Positions 1-16,051 of a stretch of 51,618 nucleotides of DNA are shown piece after piece; the stretch's first letter is position 1, and each line of letters starts with the position of its first letter. The stretch covers positions 1 through 51,618 of the forward strand of contig NZ_ANIK01000109.1 of assembly GCF_000347175.1 (NCBI RefSeq), in the 5' to 3' direction. The position numbers were made by a program, and so were the translations under genes. The stretch is from Leptospira alstonii serovar Sichuan str. 79601 (GTDB lineage: Bacteria; Spirochaetota; Leptospiria; Leptospirales; Leptospiraceae). The notes under the pieces were generated by a model, which ran no database searches, was not told the origin of the DNA, and was given only the letters and a program-made list of their open reading frames with translations.

Positions 1-519
1 ATATTTCAAAATATTTGAATGAAGCGGTGGCTAACATTTGGAAAGATGAGAATCGCAGGCTGCGTAGTGTAAACAATGAAACTCTCTCCGGGACGAAATT
101 CCTATGGTTAACGAACCAAGAAAATTATTCTGATAAGCAAAAGGAAGCTTTCAATTCTCTTAAACTAAATCTGTATAAAGTCGGGAAAGGATGGCAGATA
201 AAAGAAGCCTTTCGTTATTTTTGGTCTTACAGCTATAAAGGTAATGCGGAAAAGTTTTTCAAACGTTGGTATTTTTGGGCTACTCATTCTAAACTTAAAC
301 CTATTATTAAAGTCGCTAAGATGCTTTATAAAAACATTAAATATATCCTTACCTACTTCGCTCATCGAATCACAAACGCTGGTTCGGAAAGTATTAATTC
401 AAGTATTCAGAAAATTAAATCGAATGCAAGAGGCTTCAGAAATTTCGATTTCTTCCGCGTCGCTATTCTCTTTCATTTAGGCGGTTTGGACGTTTACCCA
501 TGATTTTTCCTGAAGGGCC
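1..519 (+). mobile_element. ISL3-family insertion sequence, right part
   Basis: The 3' part of an ISL3-type element enters from the left window edge. It contains the transposase C-terminus and ends in a terminal repeat at 496-519 which, read on the minus strand, begins GGCCCTTCAGGAAAAATCAT and continues GGGT. This resembles the GGCTCTTC...CATGGGT ends known for the ISL3 family. The transposase stop codon lies inside this repeat, a normal arrangement for the family. The bases after 519 (TTAAATGT) would be the right copy of an 8-bp target duplication; the left copy is outside the window. Confidence 0.8.
3..503 (+). CDS. ISL3-family transposase, C-terminal part (cut by window edge)
   Basis: This is the C-terminal part of a DDE transposase. 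The frame is open to the window edge, reading I-S-K-Y-L-N-E-A-V, which matches the DKFH-(I/M)-x-x-x-L-N-E-A-V block of ISL3 transposases, so the TTG at 15 is not the real start. The C-terminus carries the family signature ITNAGSESINSSIQ and ARGFRNFDFFRVAILFHLGG before the stop inside the terminal repeat. No frameshift or stop is visible in the part present, so the gene may be intact upstream. Assignment to ISL3 is firm; activity cannot be judged. Confidence 0.85.
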   Translation: MSKYLNEAVANIWKDENRRLRSVNNETLSGTKFLWLTNQENYSDKQKEAFNSLKLNLYKVGKGWQIKEAFRYFWSYSYKGNAEKFFKRWYFWATHSKLKPIIKVAKMLYKNIKYILTYFAHRITNAGSESINSSIQKIKSNARGFRNFDFFRVAILFHLGGLDVYP

Positions 520-1280
520 TTAAATGTATAGTAATTTTTAAAATACGACGCAAGCGAACCCATAGCTTCGCCCCGTAAGTCACATAAATTTTGAAAAAAG
601 TAATATTCGATAGTATACGGTCAAGGAAATTCCGATAGCTTCATCTTTGTTGTTCTTTTTACAATTTTTTTGCATCAACACGTTACCTAACACTCTCAAT
701 TTGCCAGAATTTGATCGGAAATATATTTCAACTTATCAAGATATTGTAATTTCAAACATTCTTTAAAAGTAATATGTCATTTCTTTTCCCGACCCAATGA
801 TGAGTGCTGCCAGGCGGTAATAGAGAGTAAAGCGGGCGGCGCGTTATTGGTCTTTTTACTCTAACTCCAAAAGTTCTAAATTGAATGAAATATTCCAAAT
901 AACTCTCTGATCACTCTTACAGTTCCATTCAAATTTTTTAAAGTTACTTGGGAATTTTTTGAATAGAATCAATCCGGAGATCAATTATTGACTTGTTTAT
1001 AAAAATCCTTATTCCTTTTTATAAAATTAGAATTCGCTCCAAAATCTCAAAGAAATATGAAGGAGTTCCCACATCTTTCTAACTATATAATAAGATACCT
1101 AATATTTTGCATGGAATCAGTGTTTTGCGATAAAAATTAACGGTACTCAATTTTATAGAGATCAGTAAAACGTCTCGCTTCTACTGACGCTCGAAGAAAC
1201 TAAAGTCTCACGCCGACCTATCGAACGACCCGTAGGGAGTGAGATTGAGTTCAGGAAGGCATTCATGAGTTTTTGGTTCG
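504..1280. other. Gene-free spacer between two IS fragments
   Basis: No ORF with protein-like composition is seen. The stretch is AT-rich with scattered short hairpins. It holds a GAGTTCCCAC motif at 1063-1072 that recurs elsewhere in the window. Around 1205-1260 (minus strand) a block resembles 51092-51135: both read AACTCAAT(C/T)T(C/T)(A/G)CTCCCTACGGGTCG. The region looks like decayed repeat and IS debris. Confidence 0.6.
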
Positions 1281-1519
<239 letters not shown>

Positions 1520-1609
1520 AAAAAAATCCAAAATTACGCTCCGTTCGATTCTTACCGGGAACCGTTATCGGTGAGGAAGAAAATTTTCCTCGTAACAGGA
1601 GTACAAAGA

Positions 1610-1963
<354 letters not shown>

Positions 1964-1970
1964 ACCTTTT

Positions 1971-2000
1971 CCAGGGGAGAATCGTAAAATTCTCCCCTGG
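1971..2000. terminator. Perfect 12-bp hairpin after ssb
   Basis: CCAGGGGAGAAT pairs perfectly with ATTCTCCCCTGG across a 6-base loop, seven bases after the ssb stop and ahead of the convergent gene ending at 2048. There is no clear U-tract on either side, so it could be a bidirectional terminator or a 3' stabilising hairpin. Confidence 0.65.
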
Positions 2001-2047
2001 AGTCTAAAACTATATTCAATAAATATAATTTATATTTCGAGAATTCT

Positions 2048-2611
2048 TTAGGTGGAATATCCGTCGGCAGGCGTAAATTCAACTCCTTGGAGATCCGAAG
2101 ACTCTAAAATTTGTCTGAGCGAATCCGATATCAATACGAGTGTTATTCTTCTTTGTAACCGAAAGATCGGAAGATCATTTGTTTTCGATTCGTCGATATG
2201 GAGACTGTGAATTTCACGGATCTTATCCGGAAAAGCGGCTCTCATCGTAAGTTTGCTTCGGGAGAAGTCGATACAATCCGCAACTCCGATGATATTTGCA
2301 ACGAAGAAATCGGTACGATAGCTTTTATGTTGAGAATCGTAGATCCTAACCGGTATATATTGTATGTTCTTGATTCCGGCTGCATCTAAAGTATCCTTAA
2401 ATTTTTTAGAGATGACTAATCCAGGAAGACCGGTTATGACAAAATCGCCGAGTTCCCCTTGATCTTCGGGACGCATCGTAAAATCGATGGATTCAGGAGG
2501 ATTGGAGAATTGAATTCCTTCGTCGAAATTCGTTTGTTTCTGCATCTCAGGTCTTTGGAGAGAACGCGCTTCCCTTACGCTAAAACTTTTGTATTGAAGA
2601 ACGAAATACAA
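2048..2611 (-). CDS. Imm11/DUF1629-like immunity-family protein
   Basis: A 187-aa protein resembling the Imm11 (DUF1629, MXAN_0049) family, whose members are predicted immunity proteins of polymorphic toxin systems. The recognised blocks are GDFVITGLPGLVISKKF, followed by a YIPVRIYD segment, YRTDFFVANIIGVADCIDF and an LFRL-like segment (PIFRLQRRITLVLIS). The end, GVEFTPADGYST, also fits the family, where a G-x-x-F-x-P-x-x-x-Y tail is common. The start is a TTG at 2611 preceded by a good AGGAG at 2620-2624 (minus strand). It follows the BASS transporter gene by 18 bp, so the two are probably co-transcribed. No toxin gene lies next to it. The family match is by eye; a function in immunity is not shown here. 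Confidence 0.65.
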   Translation of the reverse strand: MYFVLQYKSFSVREARSLQRPEMQKQTNFDEGIQFSNPPESIDFTMRPEDQGELGDFVITGLPGLVISKKFKDTLDAAGIKNIQYIPVRIYDSQHKSYRTDFFVANIIGVADCIDFSRSKLTMRAAFPDKIREIHSLHIDESKTNDLPIFRLQRRITLVLISDSLRQILESSDLQGVEFTPADGYST

Positions 2612-2629
2612 TTTTATATCTCCTTTGAA

Positions 2630-3475
2630 TTAAATCGGAACATTCTTCCAACGTCTCCAAAAGACGGAAGCCGGAAACGCGATCAAATACATAATAAATC
2701 CGTAAAGTAAAATTGTAATCAAAACTTTGGGATCCCCTGACTGCTCCTGCGCGAGTAAAAGCGCGAGAGAAAGATTTCGAATTCCGCTTACGATTCCGAT
2801 ACTTCTTCTGTCCTCCGGTTTTTCCCGAAAAAGATAGAGCCCGCTTGTAAACGAAATTCCGATCAAAAGAAAAAGTACGATCCAGATCAAAATCCCGAAT
2901 TCTAAAATTTCCAGTCCGTATTTGATTCCCAAATAAAGAATCGAAAATCCCAGAGATATATTACTGATTCTTAATAGAATGGGTAGGATTTTTCGAGAGA
3001 ATTCTTCCTGTTTTCTTCGGATCCAAAGTCCGATTCCCAAGGGAAGTCCGAAGAAGAGCAATCCGATCCCGAGTAGTTTTGGAAGTGCAGAAAACGACTG
3101 TCCGATTTCCGAAAAGGAACTTCCCGAATAGAGTGTGATCAGCAAAGGCGCGGTAAACAGACTCGTAAAATTCAAAAGACTGAGCAATACGGCGCCCGTT
3201 CCCGGCGCTCCTTTTGCCTTGAGTATAAAAAGTCCGGCTGAAGCTCCTCCTCCCGAACAAGCGCAGAGAAAAATTCCGAGGCTGATCGCGGGCGAAAGCC
3301 CGAAAATTCTGCAAAGTAAGAATGCGATGATCGGCAAAGAGATTAGGTTGAGAAAGCAAACTCCGAGACCGGTGAGCGCGGTTTTCGAGATCGAACTCAA
3401 TTGTTCCGGAATCAATTCCAATCCGAGAGAACTCATAGAGGATAGGGCCAATAGGATTAGGGCGACTTCTAACAT
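2630..3475 (-). CDS. Bile acid:sodium symporter (BASS) family transporter
   Basis: Inner-membrane transporter of the BASS fold with about nine hydrophobic segments over 281 aa. The segment FLCACSGGGASAGLFILKAKG matches the conserved helix-break region of BASS proteins (CxPGGxxSN-like), and the second half has the related SIGIVSGIRNLSLALLLA repeat, consistent with two inverted halves. Substrate is unknown; the family moves bile acids, pyruvate, pantoate and other organic anions with sodium. I prefer the ATG at 3475 because it precedes the first membrane segment; a TTG at 3514 would add 13 polar residues. Neither has a good ribosome site. It is the first gene of a likely two-gene unit with the Imm11-like gene. 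Confidence 0.8.
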   Translation of the reverse strand: MLEVALILLALSSMSSLGLELIPEQLSSISKTALTGLGVCFLNLISLPIIAFLLCRIFGLSPAISLGIFLCACSGGGASAGLFILKAKGAPGTGAVLLSLLNFTSLFTAPLLITLYSGSSFSEIGQSFSALPKLLGIGLLFFGLPLGIGLWIRRKQEEFSRKILPILLRISNISLGFSILYLGIKYGLEILEFGILIWIVLFLLIGISFTSGLYLFREKPEDRRSIGIVSGIRNLSLALLLAQEQSGDPKVLITILLYGFIMYLIAFPASVFWRRWKNVPI

Positions 3476-3826
3476 GGATTTTTTGTAGGATTTTCGGGTT
3501 TTGTAAGAATACAATCAAAGATGTTGTTTGCACGTAAAGTTTAATCCCGAGAACCCAATCCTCGCCGCCGGAAACGTTGGAGTTCCCACTTTTCAACTGG
3601 CTAGGAGTTAGTGATTAGGCGTTAGGGCTTTACATCTTTATTCATTACGGCGCGAAAAGATCCGAGTTACCGTTCTCTGAAAAACCTAGGAGTTCCTAGC
3701 TTTTAAGAACGAACTCAATTTGAACAAGTGTCTTCAATTGTGACGCGGAAAAGATTCGGGTTTACAGTTCGGCGGAAAACGCAGGTCTTTCCGCACAATC
3801 TGAGGATCGTTTGGTGGGATGTGTTC
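3476..3826. other. Intergenic region with recurrent motif
   Basis: No coding signal. It contains an exact GAGTTCCCAC at 3580-3589 and a related GGAGTTCCTAG about 100 bases further on. It should hold the promoter of the BASS gene, but I could not assign -35 and -10 boxes. Confidence 0.4.
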
Positions 3827-4897
<1,071 letters not shown>

Positions 4898-4908
4898 TCA
4901 TCCTCGTT

Positions 4909-5634
<726 letters not shown>

Positions 5635-5719
5635 GAATTAGAGATATGACGAAAAACTTACTATTTTCGATGAAAAAAAAAGATTTTTAAAAAAAAGTCT
5701 TAAAAAAATCCGAGCTCGG

Positions 5720-5878
5720 TATAACCGATGCGAAAGCGATTGTCGCGGAATCAACAAATTGGCAATAACGAAAGAATTTCGATTTTCGGATGATTCATCA
5801 ATTTGTTGATTAGAGCAGAAAGCGCGGTCCAGCCCCATTTTTTCTTACGGAAAAAAATGGGGCTGGATTCGCCCAATC
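5720..5878 (+). repeat. Structured dispersed repeat, copy A
   Basis: One of two copies of a ~150-bp intergenic repeat (the other at 19170-19321, inverted). It contains two hairpins. The first is AATCAACAAATTG (5749-5761) with CAATTTGTTGATT (5799-5811), 13 bp perfect. The second is CCAGCCCCATTTTTT with AAAAAATGGGGCTGG (5829-5866), nearly a complete palindrome around CTTACGG. Conserved flanks are CCGATGCGAAAGCGATTG on the left and GATTCGCCCAA on the right. Confidence 0.85.
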
Positions 5879-5975
5879 TTTTTTACATAGAACTCAAGTT
5901 AAAAACGTAGAAGCTGGGTTTGTTTCCAAATGTTTGAGCGGAAACCCCGCAAGGCAGCCGAAGTTTTTAAGAAAT

Positions 5976-7325
<1,350 letters not shown>

Positions 7326-7328
7326 ATT

Positions 7329-8346
<1,018 letters not shown>

Positions 8347-8406
8347 AATTGTCGTATGTTATACGCGCGGGGTTCTTCGACAACGAGTAAGACCCGCCCG
8401 GAAATC

Positions 8407-8988
<582 letters not shown>

Positions 8989-9279
8989 AACTTCAAGTTT
9001 TGCACGATTCTAAGATCGGATCAATGAAAAAACGGGTCTTCCAAGAATTCCTCAAAGCTCCGCTTTACGTTTTACATCCGAAGTTTTTCGAATCGTCTAC
9101 AAAACGGTTTTTTATTCCGGTCGAAAGCAGATTGACCTAGGAGACAATCTCGATAAGTTGACTTCGATCCGGAACCTTCTTTTCCATAATACGATCGTTT
9201 CCTTTTACGTCAAACGTATCGAAAACGATCCGATTTAAAGTTCCGTTTTGATTCTTAGAATTTTGGATTTTACAAATCA

Positions 9280-10875
<1,596 letters not shown>

Positions 10876-11010
10876 AATTACTTTAAGTTTTTATAATTTA
10901 AGAAAAAATAATTTACGTGTTTGAGTTTTTTGGATATCCGCAAGGTCGATTTTAATTTCCCCAAACCTCCGTTTCCAAAGTAATTTTCTCACAAGGATTG
11001 AATCAAAACG

Positions 11011-12567
11011 ATGATACAAAAAATCAAAGAACAATGGGCCGTATGGATTCTGCTCCTTATCGTGCCTATTCTTCATATCCTGATCGGAACGGAAAACAGT
11101 TATATCGCCGATTCCGCCTTAAAAGCCATGCAAACCGATTCTTTGATTCAGAACGGTTTTCGAGCGGAAGAACTGAAATATCCGGCTCAGGAATTGGATC
11201 CGCATCACGAGGCTTTTTTTCTTCCGGGAACCGGATTTGCAAAAGAAATTCGCGGAAAATTTATCGGTCAATATCCGGTTGCGTTTTCCTTTTTCTCCTC
11301 ATTGTTTCGATCGGCCGGGGTCACTTGGGAAAGGATGCCGATGTTCTTATCTTTTTTTATGATCCTCTCCCTCTATCTTCTTTCCAAAAGGATGCTGATA
11401 AGTCAAAGAACGATTTTACTCGGTTACGGGGGCACGATTCTTTTTGCATTGTGTTTGGATTTCAGCGAATACTCGATCTACTTTCTTTTCAATTCTTTCG
11501 GTTTTTCCCGGTGGCTTAGTTATCGGGATTCGAAAAAACCCCGGGATCTTTATTTCGCTTTAATCGCCTGTTCGATCCCGATTTGGCTGCGGTTGGAAGC
11601 GCTGCTTTTTTTAGGAAGTTTAGTACTTTCTGAAATTATAATATCGAGGCGGAATATAAGACTCTTAGCGGGAGGTTTGAATCCTTTTGCGATTTTATTC
11701 GCTCTTACTCCGGCGTTTCTGTTTTTTCTTTGGAATATTTGGGATTACGGACACATATTGGGGGTAAGATTCATTTTCAATTACGGAAACGATAGCGCCT
11801 CGCTTTTGGATAGGGTTCTTCGATTTTTTTCGATCGCATTTGTAAACTACGTGGACGGCATTCCGAAGTTCGGATTATTTTTCTGTTCCTCCTTTTTATT
11901 ACTGCCGATTGTATATTACGTTTTTTTTAAAAATGAAAGAAACGAAAGGATCGACTTCCTCCTTAGCGTAATCGGTTTTAATACGGCCTTAGTCGGAATT
12001 CTGGCGCCGAACGACGGTATTACGATTACCGGCAGATATCTTATACTCGTCATCATTCCCTTATTGATTCTTTGGGAGGAATGGAAACCGCACGCTTCCA
12101 AAGTTTGGAAAATTCTTTCGGTCTCTCTGGTCGTTTTTTCTTTTTTGATATCGGGTTTAATTTTAAAAATCATACAACACGCCGATAAGCAGGAAAAAAT
12201 CTATCGGGATTTTTTCGCCCGAAACGAAACTTCTCTTTGGATTTTTACGGACCCGATCCTTTGCGGACACGCCGGATCGGATCATCTTTCCAGAAGGATT
12301 TTATGTTTAAATTCCGAAACGAATTTAGATCGGATCGTAAAAAATCTCGGATCGGAACCTTCGATTTCTTCATTAGCTATTTTTGAAATGAACGAAAAAG
12401 AATTCAAAAATTTTGAGCACAAGGTACCGATGATTTTACCGTCGGAATCGAAAGCGATTCTGGAAAAAAAACTGAATCTAAAATTTAAGAAAGAAAAGCA
12501 CGTTACTAACTTTAAGGGAGTCGTTGCCACTCGTTATGATAAACGTCTTCCATCGAATCCCGAATGA
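11011..12567 (+). CDS. GT-C-like multi-spanning membrane protein, tandem copy 2
   Basis: A 518-aa paralogue of the flanking genes. Equivalent landmarks are IADSALKAM after the first helix, ELDPHHEAFFLPG, GKFIGQYPVAFSFF, and the late-loop motif APNDGITITGRYLILVIIPLL. About ten membrane segments are followed by a soluble tail. An AAGG ribosome site lies ahead of the ATG at 11011. Identity to copies 1 and 3 is low outside these motifs, so the substrates probably differ. Likely an envelope glycosyltransferase; specificity unknown. Confidence 0.75.
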   Translation: MIQKIKEQWAVWILLLIVPILHILIGTENSYIADSALKAMQTDSLIQNGFRAEELKYPAQELDPHHEAFFLPGTGFAKEIRGKFIGQYPVAFSFFSSLFRSAGVTWERMPMFLSFFMILSLYLLSKRMLISQRTILLGYGGTILFALCLDFSEYSIYFLFNSFGFSRWLSYRDSKKPRDLYFALIACSIPIWLRLEALLFLGSLVLSEIIISRRNIRLLAGGLNPFAILFALTPAFLFFLWNIWDYGHILGVRFIFNYGNDSASLLDRVLRFFSIAFVNYVDGIPKFGLFFCSSFLLLPIVYYVFFKNERNERIDFLLSVIGFNTALVGILAPNDGITITGRYLILVIIPLLILWEEWKPHASKVWKILSVSLVVFSFLISGLILKIIQHADKQEKIYRDFFARNETSLWIFTDPILCGHAGSDHLSRRILCLNSETNLDRIVKNLGSEPSISSLAIFEMNEKEFKNFEHKVPMILPSESKAILEKKLNLKFKKEKHVTNFKGVVATRYDKRLPSNPE

Positions 12568-12915
12568 AAGTTCGAAAAGAAAAATCGGGTTCTTTAAAGG
12601 ATTCTTTTTACGAACGTATCTTTTGAAAGTGACAAATTAGGGTTCGTCAGGATGATTTGTAGGACTGCGATTCTAAGCGACATTAAATTCAAAAAACGTA
12701 ACATAACGTTTAATTTGTATGGGGATTTATCGAAAGGATTTCTCTTTTGTCGCAACGGATCGTATTACTTGGAACGAAATCTTACGGCTTGGGGCCTTTT
12801 TTGCAGTGGAAAACTTAAAATTTGCCTAAGCCTTGTTTTCTTTCCTTTTGAACCAGGAAGTTGAAAGTAGTCGAATTGTGAAAATTTTTAGGACAAGCTC
12901 TGATTTATATATGCA
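12568..12915. other. Gene-poor spacer between tandem copies 2 and 3
   Basis: A 70-codon ORF at 12652-12864 has a skewed, Cys/Phe-rich composition and no ribosome site; I do not call it. No other structure was found. The gap separates copy 3 and the signal peptidase from the earlier genes and probably contains their promoter. Confidence 0.4.
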
Positions 12916-14568
12916 ATGAAACTTAAGAACCTTAACGAAGAATTTAAACGCCTCGCCTTACGATTTCTAATCCGTTCGTTTTTTGCAGTCCTTTCGGCGG
13001 GAATTTTTTTTTATGCCGTGTATTATACGATTCCCAAATCCTCTTTCGCTTCCGACAGTCTCGTTAAAATTCTTCAGGCGAAAGGTTGGATTGAATCGGA
13101 TTTTCAATCACAAGAAGTTTACTACTTAGGGAAGCGGTTGGATTCCGATTTTAATTTCCTTTTCGTTCAAACGATCGATTCTCCTCAAGGCGATAAGATC
13201 GCAGCGTTCCCTTTTGCAAATACTCTGATCACCGTTCCTTTTGTTTGGATCGGACATCCGGAATGGATTTTATATTTATCGGCGCTTCTATTCGGTTTAT
13301 ATACGATCGTTTTATACGGAATTTCAAAACGAACTTTGATACCGATCGTCGCGGCGATCGGAACTCCTTTGTTTCATCATTTTATTTCTTTTTCGGACGT
13401 TGCGGTTGCGGCTACTCTGGTTCTATCGGGAATTTTGATTCTTTACGACGACAATCCCATTTTTTCCGAAAATCGTTTTTCTCATACGATTCTTTCCGGG
13501 GTTTTGTTCGGTCTTGCCTGTTGGTATAGACCGGAGATTTTGATTTTAGTCGTATGTTTGGTATGTTCGACGTTCACGATCGGACTATTTTCTAAAGAGG
13601 GATATTCTCGCGGGAAACTAAAACGGATCTTTTCGTTTTCCTTCGGCTTTGCGTTGTCATTTTCCATATTTGTACTTTATAATTATATAAATTACGATTC
13701 CATTTTGGGCCCAAGGATCTCCTCGAACGACACAATCGCGGACCTAGACGTTGTCATCAAAATTTCGAACATTCGAAGTTTGCTTTTTGCGGGAAACGGT
13801 CGTTTGGGCTTGTTGGGTTATTGTCCTTGGTATTTTTTTATCGTTCTATTCGGTATTTGGAAATGGAAAAAAACAAACGAGAACGTTAAAATTTGGATTC
13901 TTACTTTCGGTTCGAATCTGATTTTAGTGAGTATTCTGACTCCGAACGATTCCAATATCGACTGGGGTTCCCGATATTTGACTTGTAGCGTTTTTATCCC
14001 ACTATTGCTTTTGAACGAGATAAAAATTCCGAACAATCCGAAGAATATTTACGAGTTGTTTCAAAACACGAATTTTCTATCGCAAAAAGTTTCGGAACCG
14101 AAAGATACGATGCCGATCGGGCGACTTAAAGAGAATCAGATACGAAGTTGGTTCGGAAATAAGAATTATAAAAATATAATATTCTTGGCTTTCGGAGTTC
14201 TAATCGTATATTCTCTCAACGTAAACTTACGAGTCATCAAACTGATGAGAAGAATTTCAGTCCAACTCGCGCATATTCAATCGGAAATTCCCTGGGATTC
14301 GTCAAAGGTTTTCGTCACTCGAAAGCTCAATATCGCCAATACGTTCGGACTCAATTATCTTTCTCAAACGATTCTTTTGATCAAGGATCCGAAAGATTTG
14401 GCGCGAATTCTCCGATCACATCCCGGCGAAAAGTTTGTCCTGATCGAAGATCAGTGGGATAAGTCCTTATCCGAGTTCGTTAAAAATAAATTTGCCGGTA
14501 AAATGAAAATCACCAAGATTAAGAACGTTCACGGTCTTTTACGATTTACAGAAATCCAATCTCCATAA
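12916..14568 (+). CDS. GT-C-like multi-spanning membrane protein, tandem copy 3
   Basis: The third paralogue, 550 aa. It keeps the early ASDSLVKILQAKGW (aspartate in the position expected for GT-C enzymes), LDSDFNFLFVQ and GDKIAAFPFANTLI blocks. The later NGRLGLLGYCPWYFF parallels GNLKLGLFGYAPF of copy 1, and TPNDSNIDWGSRYLT parallels the APNDGG...SRYLT motif. The C-terminal soluble part is shorter and contains an extra predicted membrane helix (IIFLAFGVLIVYSLNVNLRV). It ends 56 bp before the signal peptidase gene and may be co-transcribed with it. Confidence 0.75.
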   Translation: MKLKNLNEEFKRLALRFLIRSFFAVLSAGIFFYAVYYTIPKSSFASDSLVKILQAKGWIESDFQSQEVYYLGKRLDSDFNFLFVQTIDSPQGDKIAAFPFANTLITVPFVWIGHPEWILYLSALLFGLYTIVLYGISKRTLIPIVAAIGTPLFHHFISFSDVAVAATLVLSGILILYDDNPIFSENRFSHTILSGVLFGLACWYRPEILILVVCLVCSTFTIGLFSKEGYSRGKLKRIFSFSFGFALSFSIFVLYNYINYDSILGPRISSNDTIADLDVVIKISNIRSLLFAGNGRLGLLGYCPWYFFIVLFGIWKWKKTNENVKIWILTFGSNLILVSILTPNDSNIDWGSRYLTCSVFIPLLLLNEIKIPNNPKNIYELFQNTNFLSQKVSEPKDTMPIGRLKENQIRSWFGNKNYKNIIFLAFGVLIVYSLNVNLRVIKLMRRISVQLAHIQSEIPWDSSKVFVTRKLNIANTFGLNYLSQTILLIKDPKDLARILRSHPGEKFVLIEDQWDKSLSEFVKNKFAGKMKITKIKNVHGLLRFTEIQSP

Positions 14569-14624
14569 CGGACTTTTTCGATTTGCCACCTTAAATATGA
14601 CTCGAAAGAATGTATTAGGGTCTT

Positions 14625-15206
14625 ATGAAAAATCTCGTAATGAAAGAGAATATAAGAAAATACTCACGTATTATTCTTCCCGTTTTTCTTTCTTTGTTTA
14701 CGATTCTTTTGATACGGATTTTTTTATTTCAAATTTACTTCATTTCGGGCTACTCAATGGCTCCTTCTTATAAGGAAGGGGATTTAATTTTAGTCACAAA
14801 ACTCGGTTTTCCGGCCCGCATCGGAAAATGGGAAATTTCTTTCCTTGAAGGTCGGGTAAATCGTTTCGAAGTTCTCGTTTTGGACGGGCTTGAGGAAGAG
14901 TTGAGTTTGAAAAGAGTCGTCGGACTTCCAGGGGATTATTTCCGTTTTGAAAACGATCGAGTTCTAATCAACGACGGACCTCTTCAAGAAACGTTCTTAA
15001 AACCGGGTTTTAAAACAATCGCACCTTCTCTTTCGATGATTCCGATGACCGCGATCAAAGGTAACGTTCCGATCGGAGACGCGGGTAGAATTCCTCCCGG
15101 TTACTTTTTAGTGTTAGGCGATAACCGAGAGAACTCGACGGATTCAAGGAATTACGGCCTCGTTCCGTTTCAAAAATTGAGAGGGAAAGTTTGGATCTTT
15201 TTATGA
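14625..15206 (+). CDS. lepB: Signal peptidase I
   Basis: Membrane serine protease that removes signal peptides from exported proteins. One N-terminal membrane helix (about residues 16-40) is followed by the catalytic box ISGYSMAPSY with Ser44, the SLKRVVGLPGD box with general-base Lys96, and the GDNRENSTDSRNYG box near residue 155. All S26 family boxes are present, so it should be active. At 193 aa it is a compact version. Its place after the GT-C-like genes suggests a secondary, perhaps specialised paralogue, since spirochaetes often hold several; that is inference. Confidence 0.92.
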   Translation: MKNLVMKENIRKYSRIILPVFLSLFTILLIRIFLFQIYFISGYSMAPSYKEGDLILVTKLGFPARIGKWEISFLEGRVNRFEVLVLDGLEEELSLKRVVGLPGDYFRFENDRVLINDGPLQETFLKPGFKTIAPSLSMIPMTAIKGNVPIGDAGRIPPGYFLVLGDNRENSTDSRNYGLVPFQKLRGKVWIFL

Positions 15207-15224
15207 GCGAAACTAAAGTGCTAC

Positions 15225-15282
15225 CGCTTTCTATGGATCGCAGCGCCAGGGACGGAACCCGGATCGCGCTCCATAGGAAGCG
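15225..15282. other. Long imperfect hairpin after signal peptidase gene
   Basis: CGCTTTCTATGGATCGC (15225-15241) pairs with GCGCTCCATAGGAAGCG (15266-15282) with two G-U-type mismatches, around a 24-base loop. It lies between convergent lepB and the TetR gene. The core CTATGGATCGC resembles CTAAGGATCGC and CTACGGGTCGC in the repeats at 50.8-51.1 kb, so it may be a repeat-family hairpin rather than a dedicated terminator. Confidence 0.5.
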
Positions 15283-15368
15283 TTCTGCCTAAGTTACCAA
15301 GGCGAAAGCCCTCTATATGTCAAAACTTTGAATATTCAAATATTAGAAAATTATTGTAAGTTACGGCT

Positions 15369-15995
15369 TTAAAATTCCAAAATCAGCCGGACCCTTTCCT
15401 CCAAACCGCGTACTCGATCCAAGTATAAAGCCTCCACGGAACAGGCGAGAATCAAGCTGTGTAAAAGATCCACACAAAGGGAAAGTTTTTCTTCTTTCAT
15501 TTGAACCTTTTCGTTCCTTTGAAAAGCGACCTCGAGTAATTTTCTATATTGGCTTCCGTATTTTTCGCTGTATTCGTTTTGTAAATTTACGGGAGCCGAA
15601 TAAATCAGACTGAAAGGCAATCTTGCTCTATCAGGATAGGTTTTTGCGATTTCGGCGACCGCCTTGAAGATGGAAATTACTTCTACGTGCAGACCTTGAT
15701 CTCGAACGACTTTCCTTCTGATCTCGTTGAGAATGAGTAGGTGAGTGGCAATCAAAGCTTTTCTAAAAAGATTTTCTTTGGAATGAAAATGGTGATAAAT
15801 ACTGGGTTGTTCTAAGCCGCATTCTTTACTGATTTCTCTCAAGGACGTTCCGTGAAAACCTCTTCGTGAAAACGCAATCGCCGCTCCTTCTAAAATTCTT
15901 TCACGCGAATTTTTATAGTCTCTATTTAGGGGATATAGAGGACTTCCGTCTTTTCTTAACACTTTTTCGCTAACTCCGGAATTACGGACCTCCAT
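15369..15995 (-). CDS. TetR-family transcriptional regulator
   Basis: A 208-aa TetR/AcrR regulator. The DNA-binding domain covers residues ~28-75: RERILEGAAIAFSRRGFHG, TSLREISKECGLEQPSIYHHF and HSKENLFRKAL are the three classic pieces. The C-terminal ligand/dimerisation domain is unspecific. It is flanked by convergent lepB and the exported protein gene at 16052, both possible targets. AT-rich repeats of AATATT lie 20-40 bases upstream of the start and could be part of an operator. Ligand unknown. Confidence 0.88.
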   Translation of the reverse strand: MEVRNSGVSEKVLRKDGSPLYPLNRDYKNSRERILEGAAIAFSRRGFHGTSLREISKECGLEQPSIYHHFHSKENLFRKALIATHLLILNEIRRKVVRDQGLHVEVISIFKAVAEIAKTYPDRARLPFSLIYSAPVNLQNEYSEKYGSQYRKLLEVAFQRNEKVQMKEEKLSLCVDLLHSLILACSVEALYLDRVRGLEERVRLILEF

Positions 15996-16051
15996 TTGCG
16001 GAACGGTCCTAAAACCTTTTTCAAATATTTTAATATTCTATCATTCAAACG

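Noticed and set aside
1571..1609. Upstream GTG start for ssb
   Set aside because: The 13 extra residues are not SSB-like, and the ATG at 1610 has a good AGGAG site.
2048..2611. Imm11-like gene as part of a toxin-immunity operon
   Set aside because: No toxin-like gene or polymorphic toxin repeats are adjacent; retained only as an orphan family member.
5638..5838. Minus-strand ORF upstream of the GHKL-like gene
   Set aside because: It overlaps structured repeat copy A and has no protein-like pattern.
12652..12864. 70-codon ORF between tandem GT-C-like genes
   Set aside because: No ribosome site, odd composition, no recognisable motif.
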